A DNA stretch of 10,819 nucleotides from a bacterium (lineage in GTDB: Bacteria > Planctomycetota > J058 > JAJDCP01), in assembly GCA_030428695.1 (NCBI GenBank), contig JAUIEM010000349.1:1-10819 (forward strand), written 5' to 3'. Numbering within the stretch: the stretch's first letter is position 1; each line of letters opens with the position of its first letter. Made by a program: the position numbers and the translations under genes. The notes under the pieces are model-generated. The model ran no database searches and was not told the origin of the DNA. It saw only the letters and a list, made by a program, of their open reading frames with translations. Positions 1 through 6,907 of the stretch are shown here, piece after piece.

Positions 1-141
1 CCAGCGCGCCTCCTTGAGGAGCTTGCCGCTGCGCTTGACGACGAACTTGTACTTGCGGCCGGTCTCGACCCGGACGCCGGTCCGCATCGTGTTCTTGCCG
101 TGGCTCCGCTTGTCGACTCGGGCCTTCTCGGGGTCGCCCAT
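1..141 (-). CDS. Small basic protein of unknown function, N-terminal 47 codons only
   Basis: Reading the minus strand from the ATG at 141 gives 47 uninterrupted codons that run off the left edge of the window. The peptide begins MGDPEKARVDKRSHGKN and ends near KRSGKLLKEARW. It is rich in Lys and Arg, with no signal peptide or membrane segment in the visible part. By hand, 46 of 47 codons end in G or C, the pattern of the other genes here, whereas the overlapping open plus-strand frame is full of CTT codons and looks like a shadow. A purine-rich GAAGGAAGG sits a few bases upstream of the start as a ribosome binding site. The gene is divergent from the sirtuin gene, with about 150 bp between the starts. 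I do not recognise the family. The basic character would suit nucleic-acid binding, but that is only a guess. Confidence 0.62.
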   Translation of the reverse strand, partial: MGDPEKARVDKRSHGKNTMRTGVRVETGRKYKFVVKRSGKLLKEARW

Positions 142-198
142 CGCGCCTTCCTTCGGTGCAGACAGTGTCCAGAGAGTGTGACGCATCGGCGCCGCGCT

Positions 199-213
199 CG
201 CCAGCGCCTGGCG
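199..213. repeat. Short inverted repeat in the divergent intergenic region 142-294
   Basis: A perfect 6-bp stem, CGCCAG and CTGGCG, with a 3-nt loop lies between the divergent starts of the basic protein and the sirtuin. It could be an operator or only a chance hairpin in GC-rich DNA. I see nothing else clear in 142-294 and no convincing -35/-10 pair. Confidence 0.3.
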
Positions 214-284
214 GCGATCGTCGCGGTGGCCGGCCGGCGCCGCCCGGGCTTGCCGCGCCTCCCGGTCGCTGCCACGATGGCTCC

Positions 285-289
285 GGAGG
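285..289 (+). promoter_or_regulatory. Ribosome binding site that decides the sirtuin start
   Basis: GGAGG lies 5 nt before the ATG at 295. It supports that start over the in-frame ATG at 277 and the upstream in-frame GTG at 100, which would add about 65 residues not typical of sirtuins and would overlap the divergent gene. Confidence 0.65.
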
Positions 290-294
290 ATGGG

Positions 295-1041
295 ATGGAG
301 CTGACGGAGCGCATCGCCCGGGCCGTCCGCTGGATCGCCGGCAGCGAGCACGTCATCGCCCTGACCGGGGCCGGCATCAGCACCGAATCGGGGCTGCCGG
401 ACTTCCGCGGCCCGGACGGGGTCTGGACCCGCCGGGACAAGGGCCTGCCGCCGAAGCGGCTGGCGAAGCCCTGGTCGGAGGTCGAGCCGAACGCGGGCCA
501 CCGGGCGCTGGTCGCCCTGGCCCGGCGCGGCAAGCTGCGCTTCCTGATCTCCCAGAACGTCGACAACCTGCACAGGAAGTCCGGCATCGCCGACGCCATG
601 CTCGCCGAGCTGCACGGCAACACGGTGCTCGCCCGCTGCCTCGGCTGCGACACGCTGTTCGAGCGCGACGCGATCGGCTTCTCCGAGCGGCGCTTCGGGG
701 CGCGCTACCGCACCGACGAGCCGCATCCCGACCAGCCCCCCTGTCCGGACTGCGGAGGCCGGCTGGTCTCGAGCGTCGTCAACTTCGGCGACCCGATGCC
801 GGGGCGCGAGCTGCGCGACGCCGAGCGCCACGCCGCGGCCTGCGAGGTGATGCTGGTCATCGGCACCTCCCTGCAGGTCGCGCCGGCCTGCGAGCTGGTC
901 GACGACGCCCTCGAGGGCGGGGCGAAGGTCGTCCTGATCAACCGCGGCGACACGCCCTACGACGAGCTGGTCTCGCTGCGCTTCCGGGAAGGCGCGGGCG
1001 CGGTGCTCGGGGCGATCGTCGCGGGGCTCCAGCGGGATTGA
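295..1041 (+). CDS. Sir2-family NAD-dependent protein deacylase (sirtuin)
   Basis: A complete 248-residue sirtuin, the usual length for bacterial CobB/NpdA-type enzymes. These remove acetyl or other acyl groups from lysines in cytoplasmic proteins, consuming NAD and yielding nicotinamide and O-acyl-ADP-ribose. The family motifs occur in order: the NAD-binding TGAGIST (24-30) followed by PDFRGPDGVW (35-44), QNVDNLH (87-93), the catalytic His107 in LHGN, two zinc-binding CxxC pairs (Cys115/118 and Cys150/153), NFGDPMP (163-169), GTSLQV (190-195) and INRGDT (215-220). All expected catalytic and zinc residues are present, so it should be active. The GxWT and FGDPMP wording resembles the class IV/SIRT6-like branch more than E. 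coli CobB, but this is an impression. The Tyr/Arg pair that marks desuccinylases is not evident, so deacetylation is the simplest call. The start is set by the GGAGG at 285. The gene is divergent from the gene at the left edge and 120 bp from the next gene, so it is probably its own transcription unit. A longer form from 277 is possible. Confidence 0.95.
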   Translation: MELTERIARAVRWIAGSEHVIALTGAGISTESGLPDFRGPDGVWTRRDKGLPPKRLAKPWSEVEPNAGHRALVALARRGKLRFLISQNVDNLHRKSGIADAMLAELHGNTVLARCLGCDTLFERDAIGFSERRFGARYRTDEPHPDQPPCPDCGGRLVSSVVNFGDPMPGRELRDAERHAAACEVMLVIGTSLQVAPACELVDDALEGGAKVVLINRGDTPYDELVSLRFREGAGAVLGAIVAGLQRD

Positions 1042-1075
1042 CAGGTCTGGCCGGTCGCCCCCGAGGGCTCGAACA

Positions 1076-1106
1076 TTGACTTTTTGCAGAATCCAGGCAA
1101 GGATTC
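1076..1106 (+). promoter_or_regulatory. Candidate promoter/operator upstream of the pseudopilin-LamG gene
   Basis: TTGACT at 1076-1081 is a good -35 match. A weak -10 candidate, AAGGAT, lies 17 nt downstream at 1099-1104. An inverted repeat, GAATCC (1089-1094) and GGATTC (1101-1106), occupies the spacer and overlaps the candidate -10, as an operator might. This is also one of the few AT-rich patches in the window. The transcription start would be near 1111, leaving a leader of about 50 nt before the ATG at 1162. No evidence beyond sequence resemblance. Confidence 0.35.
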
Positions 1107-1149
1107 CGGGACCACGCGACGTCCAGGATGCACGAACACCTGCCTGGTG

Positions 1150-1155
1150 AAAGGA
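1150..1155 (+). promoter_or_regulatory. Ribosome binding site that decides the pseudopilin-LamG start
   Basis: AAAGGA lies 6 nt before the ATG at 1162. It favours this start over the TTG at 1084, which lies in the candidate promoter and would put 26 residues before the basic, pseudopilin-like N-terminus. Confidence 0.65.
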
Positions 1156-1161
1156 ACTGCG

Positions 1162-4100
1162 ATGCGAGCTCTGAGACGATCCCGACGCGGCGCGATGCTG
1201 ATCATCGCGACCGGAATCCTGACCCTGCTGGCGGTCCTCGCCTTCAGCTTCGTCAACATGATGCGCATCGAGCGCCGCGCCTCGACCAACTACATGGACG
1301 GGTTCCGCGCGGACATGGTCGCCGAGGCCGGGCTGACCCGCGCCCTCGAGGAGATGCGCATCTTCTCGGGCTCGCAGGTGGTCTACGACCCGAACGCGGC
1401 CTGGATCTACGAGAAGGACGCGACCGGCTCGCCGCAGTACGACATCCGCCTGGTCGATGCCGAGGATCCGTCGATGATCGGCGACATGGGCCAGACCTAC
1501 AACGGCGGCCTCGACCGCTACCGGGTCAAGATCGTCGACACCCAGGCGCTGATCGACCTCAACCATCCGAACGACTTCGACCGGCTGATGGACCAGCTCG
1601 GCGCGGCGATCGCGCAGTACGCCACCCAGGCCGACAACAGGCGCAACCCGGTGGTGTCGCTGGAGTACCAGGGCGAGAACGGGGGCGCGGCGATGCTCGC
1701 GTTCCGGCGTGACCTCGAGGGCGGGCGCTTCCACTCCAAGAGCGAGCTGCTCGACCTCTACGCGATGCAGACCAGCTACGGCGGCGAGGACGCGATCGAA
1801 GACTACAAGCTGATCAGCAACTACGTGACCGCGCACACCTGGCGCGACCAGCTGGCCGCGACGCCGAGCGCGTCGAGCTACCTGCACGGGCGGGCCAACC
1901 TCGAGGTGCTGCTCGGGCGCGCGCCGATCAACATCAACGCGGCGAGCAAGGTCGTGCTGGCCGCGATCATCGCGGGCGTCGGCGGGCGCATCCCGCTGGT
2001 CTACATCGAAGAGAGCCCGACGCTGCTCGACCTGAACTACGGCGTCTCGCTGACCACCAGCGACATCAAGGTCGAGGACCGCTACTCCTTCCGCTCCGGC
2101 TGGATGTTCATCCCGCCGATCGACTACAGCGCCCAGACCAGCGGCGACACGATCGCCTACGAGCTGAACGACAGCCTGCCGAAGGCGGGCGAGATCGCGG
2201 ACATCCTGATCTCCGCGCGGCAGTCGAACAACGGCATCAAGTCGCACGCCCACCTGCGCTCGATCTTCTTCGACGCGAACCTCGACACCAGCGCCGACCC
2301 CTTCGCCTCCTACGGCATCAACGACGCGATCGACCCCTCGATCCGCAACGCCGGGCCGGTCGACGAGACCTCGGGCGAGCCGAACGGCGAGCTGTTCAAC
2401 CAGCTGTTCCGCGAGGGCTTCGTCGACATGCTGTGCGCGAACTTCAACCCGAACTGGCAGAGCGCGCACCACGGGACGCCCGGCTCCTACAACGTCGACA
2501 AGGCCGAGCTGCTGCGGCTGTACAGCCCCGAGAACGGGCGGGTGGGCTCGGCGGTGCCGTCGATGACCACCGAGGCCTGCTTCAACTCGCGCGGCATCTT
2601 CGAGATCACCTCCCTCGGCGAGCTGGTCGGCGAGCCGAACGGCGGCGACTACGACGCGCTCTACGCCCAGAGCGAGATCCGCACGGTGGTCAAGGTCTTC
2701 GACAGCAAGGGGCACACCTCGCAGAAGGACTTCATCACCGAGTGGACCGACTACACGGCGACCCGCGACAACGTGATGATCCGCCCCGACGACCCCCGCT
2801 ACAACGACTTCGCCAGCTCCGGGCAGCTCTTCGACCGGATGGGCTCGATCGAGATCCAGCCGGAGAGCCTGTCGGTGATCGTGCTCGAAGACTCCGCCAA
2901 GCAGCCCGACTTCGTGCTGACCTTCCAGCAGACCGCCCAGGCGGTCGCGCCGGAGGACCTGTTCGATGCCGACTACTCCGCGGCGGGCTGGGTCGACGCC
3001 GACGAGCTGCCCGACGTCAACACCGCCTATGACAACGTGTGGGAAGGCGCCTCGCCGCGCGGCTTCCCGAACACCGGCCAGCGCCTGCTCGACGGCGTGT
3101 ACATGTCCGAGAAGGGGAACTTCCTCGGCACCCCGCGCATGCGCCGCATGCTGCGCTACCGCGCCGCCGCGGACAACTACAGCTCGACGAGCTCGATCGT
3201 CGAGTCCGATCTGCGCAACGTCGGCTCGAAGAAGGGCGCCCTCGAGTTCTGGTACCGCCCCGACCACGACTGGGCGGTCAACGACGAGCCGGTGCCGGTG
3301 GTGTCCGGGCTGTTCCACGTCTCGACCGCGGGCGAGAACCAGGCCCTGCTGAACCACTACAACCAGTCCCAGGTCACGGTCGGCACGCAGATGTTCGTCA
3401 CCCGCAACCTCGGCGGCCAGCTGCGTGTCACGCGGCTGTACTTCGAGAGCGTCGGCGGCACCGGGGCCAACTGGCCCGACCAGGTCCACTACCGGGCCAA
3501 GGATGAGAGCCTCGCCGAGGCCCAGGCCTTCGCGAGCTCCTTCGGCGGCGGGCTGACCCAGCCGGTCGACCTCGACAACTACCAGTGGCACTCGAACGAG
3601 CCGAACATGTTCTGGCCGCCGCTCGATATCGTCGAGAGCCAGGTGACGACCGTCGGCCAGGGCTACGACCACAACGGCACGCCCTTCCGCGGCCTGTGGG
3701 CCCGCACCGAGACCGCCGTGCGCTTCGACGAGCTCAAGCACATCAAGGCCAACGAGTGGCACCACTTCGTGATCGCCTGGGACGACAACGCGACCAGCGA
3801 AGAGGGGATCTGCCGGATCTGGGTCGACGGTGACGAGATGACCGGCACCGAGAAGCAGGTCTTCGCCGACAAGACCAACGCCGAGGATCTCGAATACGCG
3901 ACCCTGGACAACCAGGCCGACCGGCTCGACTTCCGCTTCGTGCGCCTCAACCAGGAGCCCGGCGGCGTGTTCGACGTGTTCGACGTCGGCTGCATCGTCC
4001 GCGAGCAGGCGATCGCGAACACCGGCGTCTTCACCTTCTCGACCGACGGCGACGACAAGCAGGTGCTGCTCGCCGCCAACGGCACGATCGACGACGTGCG

Positions 4101-4602
4101 CGTGTACAACGCCGCGACGCCCTTCTCCGGCACCGGGGGCCTGTACTACCCGGCCGACGGCCAGTTCGCCTTCCGCTACGACGGCGCGGTGTACCAGAAC
4201 GTGCTCGACATGTTCGACCGCTTCCCGGCCTCGGGCTACCCGCTGCAGCTCGGCGTCTTCTCCTGGACCGGCGTGCTGCCCGACAACAACAGCGACCTGC
4301 CCGACGCCCAGCGCGCCTCGGTGCTGGTCAACGTGTGGGTGCTCGACTCGAGCGGGAACATCGACCGTCAGCTCGTCACCGACTACGAGTGGACCGACCC
4401 CGAGGCCGCCTCCGGCATCCCGCTCGACGGCCTGCTCTACAACGACGAGCGCATCCTGTACGAGTTCGACCTCGCGGCCTCGAACGTGATCGACGACACC
4501 TACGGCAACTTCTCCCAGTCGCCGCTGATCGACGACGTGTCCGTGTCCTATTTCACCGAGGCGGGCGGGGATGTGCTCTTGAAGGAAAAAGTCTTCGATT
4601 GA
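1162..4602 (+). CDS. Very large GspK-like pseudopilin with C-terminal LamG/concanavalin-like domain
   Basis: A protein of 1146 residues. The N-terminus is pseudopilin-like: a short basic leader ending RRSRRG (5-10), a likely prepilin peptidase site after Gly10, then one hydrophobic helix (about 11-34) running into an amphipathic stretch with MRIERRASTNY and EAGLTRALEEMR. There is no Glu at position +5, as in GspK. GspK-style features follow: ALIDLNHPNDFDRL near 128, APININAASKVVLAAI near 254 (matching the N-x-N-A-A helix-hairpin-helix element) and EIADILISAR near 344-353. After about residue 680 comes a LamG-type region with GALEFWYRP (692-700), NEWHHFVIAW (864-873), RIWVDGDE (885-892) and IDDVRVYN (976-983). 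GspK proteins are usually about 300-350 residues, so roughly 800 residues are additional. GspK normally caps a type II secretion pseudopilus, and LamG domains bind sugars or proteins. A surface or periplasmic adhesive or cargo-binding pseudopilin is inferred. No other secretion genes are in the window. After the first 18 or so codons, A/T-ending codons are almost absent. Confidence 0.8.
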   Translation: MRALRRSRRGAMLIIATGILTLLAVLAFSFVNMMRIERRASTNYMDGFRADMVAEAGLTRALEEMRIFSGSQVVYDPNAAWIYEKDATGSPQYDIRLVDAEDPSMIGDMGQTYNGGLDRYRVKIVDTQALIDLNHPNDFDRLMDQLGAAIAQYATQADNRRNPVVSLEYQGENGGAAMLAFRRDLEGGRFHSKSELLDLYAMQTSYGGEDAIEDYKLISNYVTAHTWRDQLAATPSASSYLHGRANLEVLLGRAPININAASKVVLAAIIAGVGGRIPLVYIEESPTLLDLNYGVSLTTSDIKVEDRYSFRSGWMFIPPIDYSAQTSGDTIAYELNDSLPKAGEIADILISARQSNNGIKSHAHLRSIFFDANLDTSADPFASYGINDAIDPSIRNAGPVDETSGEPNGELFNQLFREGFVDMLCANFNPNWQSAHHGTPGSYNVDKAELLRLYSPENGRVGSAVPSMTTEACFNSRGIFEITSLGELVGEPNGGDYDALYAQSEIRTVVKVFDSKGHTSQKDFITEWTDYTATRDNVMIRPDDPRYNDFASSGQLFDRMGSIEIQPESLSVIVLEDSAKQPDFVLTFQQTAQAVAPEDLFDADYSAAGWVDADELPDVNTAYDNVWEGASPRGFPNTGQRLLDGVYMSEKGNFLGTPRMRRMLRYRAAADNYSSTSSIVESDLRNVGSKKGALEFWYRPDHDWAVNDEPVPVVSGLFHVSTAGENQALLNHYNQSQVTVGTQMFVTRNLGGQLRVTRLYFESVGGTGANWPDQVHYRAKDESLAEAQAFASSFGGGLTQPVDLDNYQWHSNEPNMFWPPLDIVESQVTTVGQGYDHNGTPFRGLWARTETAVRFDELKHIKANEWHHFVIAWDDNATSEEGICRIWVDGDEMTGTEKQVFADKTNAEDLEYATLDNQADRLDFRFVRLNQEPGGVFDVFDVGCIVREQAIANTGVFTFSTDGDDKQVLLAANGTIDDVRVYNAATPFSGTGGLYYPADGQFAFRYDGAVYQNVLDMFDRFPASGYPLQLGVFSWTGVLPDNNSDLPDAQRASVLVNVWVLDSSGNIDRQLVTDYEWTDPEAASGIPLDGLLYNDERILYEFDLAASNVIDDTYGNFSQSPLIDDVSVSYFTEAGGDVLLKEKVFD

Positions 4603-4630
4603 GAATTCGGTCGGAGTACGGATGATGGAA

Positions 4631-4655
4631 GAGGGCGGGAGTCGTTCCCGCCCTC
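4631..4655 (+). terminator. Strong hairpin between the pseudopilin and TIG-protein genes
   Basis: A perfect 10-bp stem, GAGGGCGGGA (4631-4640) and TCCCGCCCTC (4646-4655), with a 5-nt loop, begins 28 nt after the stop codon of the pseudopilin gene. There is no T-run after it, so it is not a classic intrinsic terminator. It may attenuate transcription or protect the 3' end of the upstream message while allowing reduced read-through to the gene at 4699. Confidence 0.6.
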
Positions 4656-4698
4656 GGCGATCGCAGGGGCCGACCGCGGCCCAGAGAGAGGAGACACC

Positions 4699-6081
4699 AT
4701 GCGCTTGATCCTGTGCGCCGGCCTGCTGGCCGCGCTGCTATCCCCCGCGCTGGCGCAGCAGGCGCCGCGCATCGACGGCTTCGAGTTCAAGAACGGCGCG
4801 ACCGTCCGCAACGGCGAGGCCGCCGCCGACGGCAACGTCGCCGTGATCGGCTCCAACGTCGGCGCGCAGGCGGACCTCAAGGCCTTCATCGGCGACGAGC
4901 GGTGCATGGTCCTCAACGTGATGGACGTCGGCAACGGGAAGTTCCGCGTGATCGTCACCCTCCCCTCCGACCTCGACAAGGGGAACTACGAGTTCAAGCT
5001 CGAGAACTCCGTCGGCGAGTCGAACACCCTGCGGCTGAAGATCGTCGACGAGGAAGACCTCGGCGAGCAGGTCGGTGAAGGGCAGGGGCTGCCTGCGGAG
5101 ACCAAGCAGTACATGACCCTCAACGCGGCCTACGTCGAAGACCGCGGCGGCAGGCTGACCATCGTCTGCCCCGGCACGTCGCGCTTCCCGGCCAGCACCT
5201 CGGTCACCGGCGAGCTGATGTTCTTCGACGACGTGATCCGCCGCAGCTCCTTCCTGGTCCAGGGAGACCAGAGCTTCGCGATCGAGTTCGCGATGGAGCC
5301 GGGGGTCAAGCTGCGCCCGGGCATCTACCAGATCGCCGCCCACTTCAACCTGCGCACCCAGCGCCGGCGGCAGAAGTCGGCGATCACGCGGATGCTCGGC
5401 GATGACACCTCCGAGTACGAGGTCGTCAGCACGTCGACCCTGGTCACCCACGACGAGGACGGGATGGCGGTCGCCAACCAGCTCGACAAGGAGCACTACA
5501 CGGCGATGTGCGACATGCTCGAGCGCGCCGCCAACCAGCTCTACGACGCCTACGCCGCGGCGGCCAAGATCCACGGCCAGACCGACGAAGGCTACGTCGC
5601 GGACGAGTGGTGGACCTACGTGCGGCGCAGCACCGACTGCGTGCCGCGCGGGCTGAGCGCCGAGGAGCGCGACGCCCTGCGCGAGAAGTGGGCCGCCGAC
5701 GAGCGCTTCACCAAGGGCCGCTCCGATGTGCGCTTCGACGACCGGGCCTGGCGCAGCTGGCTCGACGAGGAGTACCGCGGCGAGCAGATCCCCGGGCTGT
5801 CGGCGCTGGCCGACAAGCACGCCGACCACCTCGGGCAGTACAGCTTCCCGGCCAACCCCGAGTCCGCGGCGATGGTCCACGACGCCCTCGCGATCCTGCT
5901 CGACCGCAGCGCGAAGTTCTCGATCAACCTGTACCGGCGCGCCGGCGAGGAGATCGACCCGAACGACCAGCGCGGGCGCCTGTTCTCGAACTTCGAGGGC
6001 CAGAGCTCCGACAGCTCGCGCGAAGCCTTCGACCAGCTGCTGCGCCGGATCCGGCGGAAGATGCGGATCAGCGAGGAGTAG
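4699..6081 (+). CDS. Secreted protein with N-terminal IPT/TIG-like domain, function unknown
   Basis: A 460-residue protein with a clear signal peptide (MRLILCAGLLAALLSPALAQ, probable cleavage after ALA at residue 19), so it should be exported. An AGGAG box lies 5 nt before the ATG. Residues 23-116 look like an IPT/TIG immunoglobulin-like fold: PRIDGFEFKNGATV at the start, VAVIGSNVG (47-55) as the characteristic G-x-N/G turn, and a final SNTLRLKIVD strand. An acidic linker (117-130) leads to a second beta-rich region (about 138-250; GIYQIAAHFNL near 208). A mostly helical, charged C-terminal half (255-460) has several Trp residues and an amphipathic KEHYTAMCDMLERAANQLYDAYAAAAK segment. The C-terminal part is not a family I recognise. 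It follows the GspK-like gene with a 96-bp gap containing a hairpin and ends before a good terminator, so the two may form one operon and the proteins may act together at the envelope. That link is inferred. TIG domains commonly mediate protein or sugar contacts. Confidence 0.85.
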   Translation: MRLILCAGLLAALLSPALAQQAPRIDGFEFKNGATVRNGEAAADGNVAVIGSNVGAQADLKAFIGDERCMVLNVMDVGNGKFRVIVTLPSDLDKGNYEFKLENSVGESNTLRLKIVDEEDLGEQVGEGQGLPAETKQYMTLNAAYVEDRGGRLTIVCPGTSRFPASTSVTGELMFFDDVIRRSSFLVQGDQSFAIEFAMEPGVKLRPGIYQIAAHFNLRTQRRRQKSAITRMLGDDTSEYEVVSTSTLVTHDEDGMAVANQLDKEHYTAMCDMLERAANQLYDAYAAAAKIHGQTDEGYVADEWWTYVRRSTDCVPRGLSAEERDALREKWAADERFTKGRSDVRFDDRAWRSWLDEEYRGEQIPGLSALADKHADHLGQYSFPANPESAAMVHDALAILLDRSAKFSINLYRRAGEEIDPNDQRGRLFSNFEGQSSDSSREAFDQLLRRIRRKMRISEE

Positions 6082-6103
6082 CCGCTCGCAAGGTGTCGTG
6101 GGG

Positions 6104-6133
6104 AATCGCGACCGCGGGGGCGGTCGCGATTTT
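6104..6133 (+). terminator. Intrinsic (rho-independent) terminator after the TIG-protein gene
   Basis: A perfect 12-bp stem, AATCGCGACCGC (6104-6115) and GCGGTCGCGATT (6120-6131), with a GGGG loop, is followed by further T residues (TTTT at 6130-6133). It begins 23 nt after the TAG stop at 6079-6081 and probably ends the 1162-6081 transcription unit. Confidence 0.82.
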
Positions 6134-6242
6134 CGATGGGGGGCCGGTCGGCTTCCCGTGGGCACGCTGTCCGGCGGGCGTCACGCGCCAGCGCTCGGTG
6201 TCCTCGACCAGGCGTCGCCCGTCGCGATCCGCCGGACGGGCA

Positions 6243-6259
6243 GTGCCGGTGTCCGGCAC
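6243..6259. repeat. Palindrome upstream of the small membrane protein gene
   Basis: A perfect 7-bp inverted repeat, GTGCCGG and CCGGCAC, with a TGT centre lies 46 nt before the GTG start at 6305. Its compactness and position would fit an operator or a leader hairpin. The rest of 6134-6304 holds no recognisable promoter. Confidence 0.35.
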
Positions 6260-6291
6260 GCTCTTCGCTTCGTCCTCCGCGTCACGTGCAA

Positions 6292-6297
6292 AGGAGG
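6292..6297 (+). promoter_or_regulatory. Near-consensus ribosome binding site for a GTG start
   Basis: AGGAGG (within AAAGGAGGAA, 6290-6299) lies 7 nt before the GTG at 6305. It fixes that codon as the start, even though the reading frame stays open far upstream into the previous gene. Confidence 0.8.
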
Positions 6298-6304
6298 AAC
6301 AGAC

Positions 6305-6748
6305 GTGCGCGATCGACGAACCCCCCGCCCTCCCGACCAGCGGGCCAACTCCTGGCTGGCCTCCGGCGACTTTCTCTCGCGGCATCGCGAACGCGACAAG
6401 CGCAACCTCGCCCGACTCGCCACAGCCTGGCGCGTCTTCGCCCTGATTCCGGTGGGGATCTTCGCGACGTTCGTCGGGCTGTACCTCTGGCGGGGCGGGC
6501 GGCTGAGCGATGCGGTCCTCGCGACGCTGGCTGTGCAGAGCCTGTTCTTCGTGGTCCCCGCGCTGCTGCTCTTCTTCGTCGGCAACAACCTCGCCCGGCG
6601 CTCGGGGCACTTCTACTGCACGGCCCTCTCGACGCTCGCCTGCCTGGCCTTCCCCCTCGGCACGATTCTCGGCATCCTGACCCTGCGTGTCCTGTACCGT
6701 CCCTCGGTGCAGGCGCAGTTCCGCCGGCAGGGCCTCGCGCTGTCCTGA
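6305..6748 (+). CDS. Small integral membrane protein, three transmembrane segments
   Basis: A 147-residue protein starting at GTG with an almost ideal Shine-Dalgarno sequence. A hydrophilic, Arg-rich N-terminus (1-42) precedes three predicted membrane helices at about 44-62 (FALIPVGIFATFVGLYLW), 70-93 (ending ALLLFFVG) and 104-128. The last contains FPLGTILGILTLRVLYRPSV, a stretch I recall from many small uncharacterised inner-membrane proteins (often as FPLGTxLGIYTLWVL). No catalytic motif is visible. The gene stands between a terminator upstream and a convergent gene downstream, so it is probably monocistronic. A role is not assignable. Third-position GC falls somewhat short of that in the pseudopilin gene but remains high. 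The frame extends upstream without a stop, but the codons before 6305 read as Thr/Ser/Arg-rich shadow sequence. Confidence 0.82.
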   Translation: MRDRRTPRPPDQRANSWLASGDFLSRHRERDKRNLARLATAWRVFALIPVGIFATFVGLYLWRGGRLSDAVLATLAVQSLFFVVPALLLFFVGNNLARRSGHFYCTALSTLACLAFPLGTILGILTLRVLYRPSVQAQFRRQGLALS

Positions 6749-6816
6749 CGCGGAGCACAGGGGGCGGAGCAAGCGCCAGGCCGCGCTGCCCGGGCGACCC
6801 CCGGACCATGACCTGG

Positions 6817-6831
6817 GCGCCGCATCGGCGC
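6817..6831. repeat. Short hairpin between convergent genes
   Basis: GCGCCG (6817-6822) and CGGCGC (6826-6831) with a CAT loop form a perfect 6-bp stem in the 159-bp convergent gap. It may contribute to bidirectional termination, but no T-tract accompanies it. Confidence 0.3.
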
Positions 6832-6855
6832 GGCAGCGGCGCAGCCCTGCACCTC

Positions 6856-6882
6856 CCAGCCGGATCGGGTCGTCCGGGCTGG
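6856..6882. terminator. Candidate bidirectional terminator hairpin between convergent genes
   Basis: CCAGCCGGA (6856-6864) pairs with TCC (6873-6875) and GGCTGG (6877-6882), a 9-bp stem with one bulged G and an 8-nt loop. It lies between the 3' end of the membrane protein gene and the 3' end of the minus-strand gene, where a shared terminator is expected. There is no U-tract in either direction, so confidence is modest. Confidence 0.4.
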
Positions 6883-6907
6883 CCCTGCTGTGTCGCCCGC
6901 CCTCAGC

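Noticed and set aside
1..294. In-frame upstream extension of the sirtuin (open from the window edge, with a GTG at 100)
   Set aside because: Many CTT and other T-ending codons in the first part, overlap with the divergent coding frame, and a better ribosome binding site at 285 with a family-typical length from 295.
156..1079. A 307-codon plus-strand frame overlapping the sirtuin
   Set aside because: The translation is Arg/Pro/Gly/Ala-rich low-complexity sequence, and the overlapping frame has every sirtuin motif.
1076..1087. Possible sigma-54 promoter in TTGACTTTTTGC
   Set aside because: The GG/GC spacing of the -24/-12 consensus is not met, and the GG dinucleotide is missing.
1084..1161. 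TTG start for the pseudopilin gene
   Set aside because: The ATG at 1162 has an AAAGGA box and gives the expected short basic leader. The upstream codons lie in a promoter-like patch.
4738..6165. A 475-codon open frame on the minus strand opposite the TIG-domain gene
   Set aside because: The composition is dominated by Val, Leu, Gly, Arg and Asp without motifs, and it crosses the terminator hairpin. It is a typical shadow of a high-GC3 gene.
5508..6446. A plus-strand frame overlapping the end of the TIG-protein gene and the membrane-protein gene
   Set aside because: Arg/Ala/Pro-rich shadow peptide crossing a terminator, with no supporting motif.
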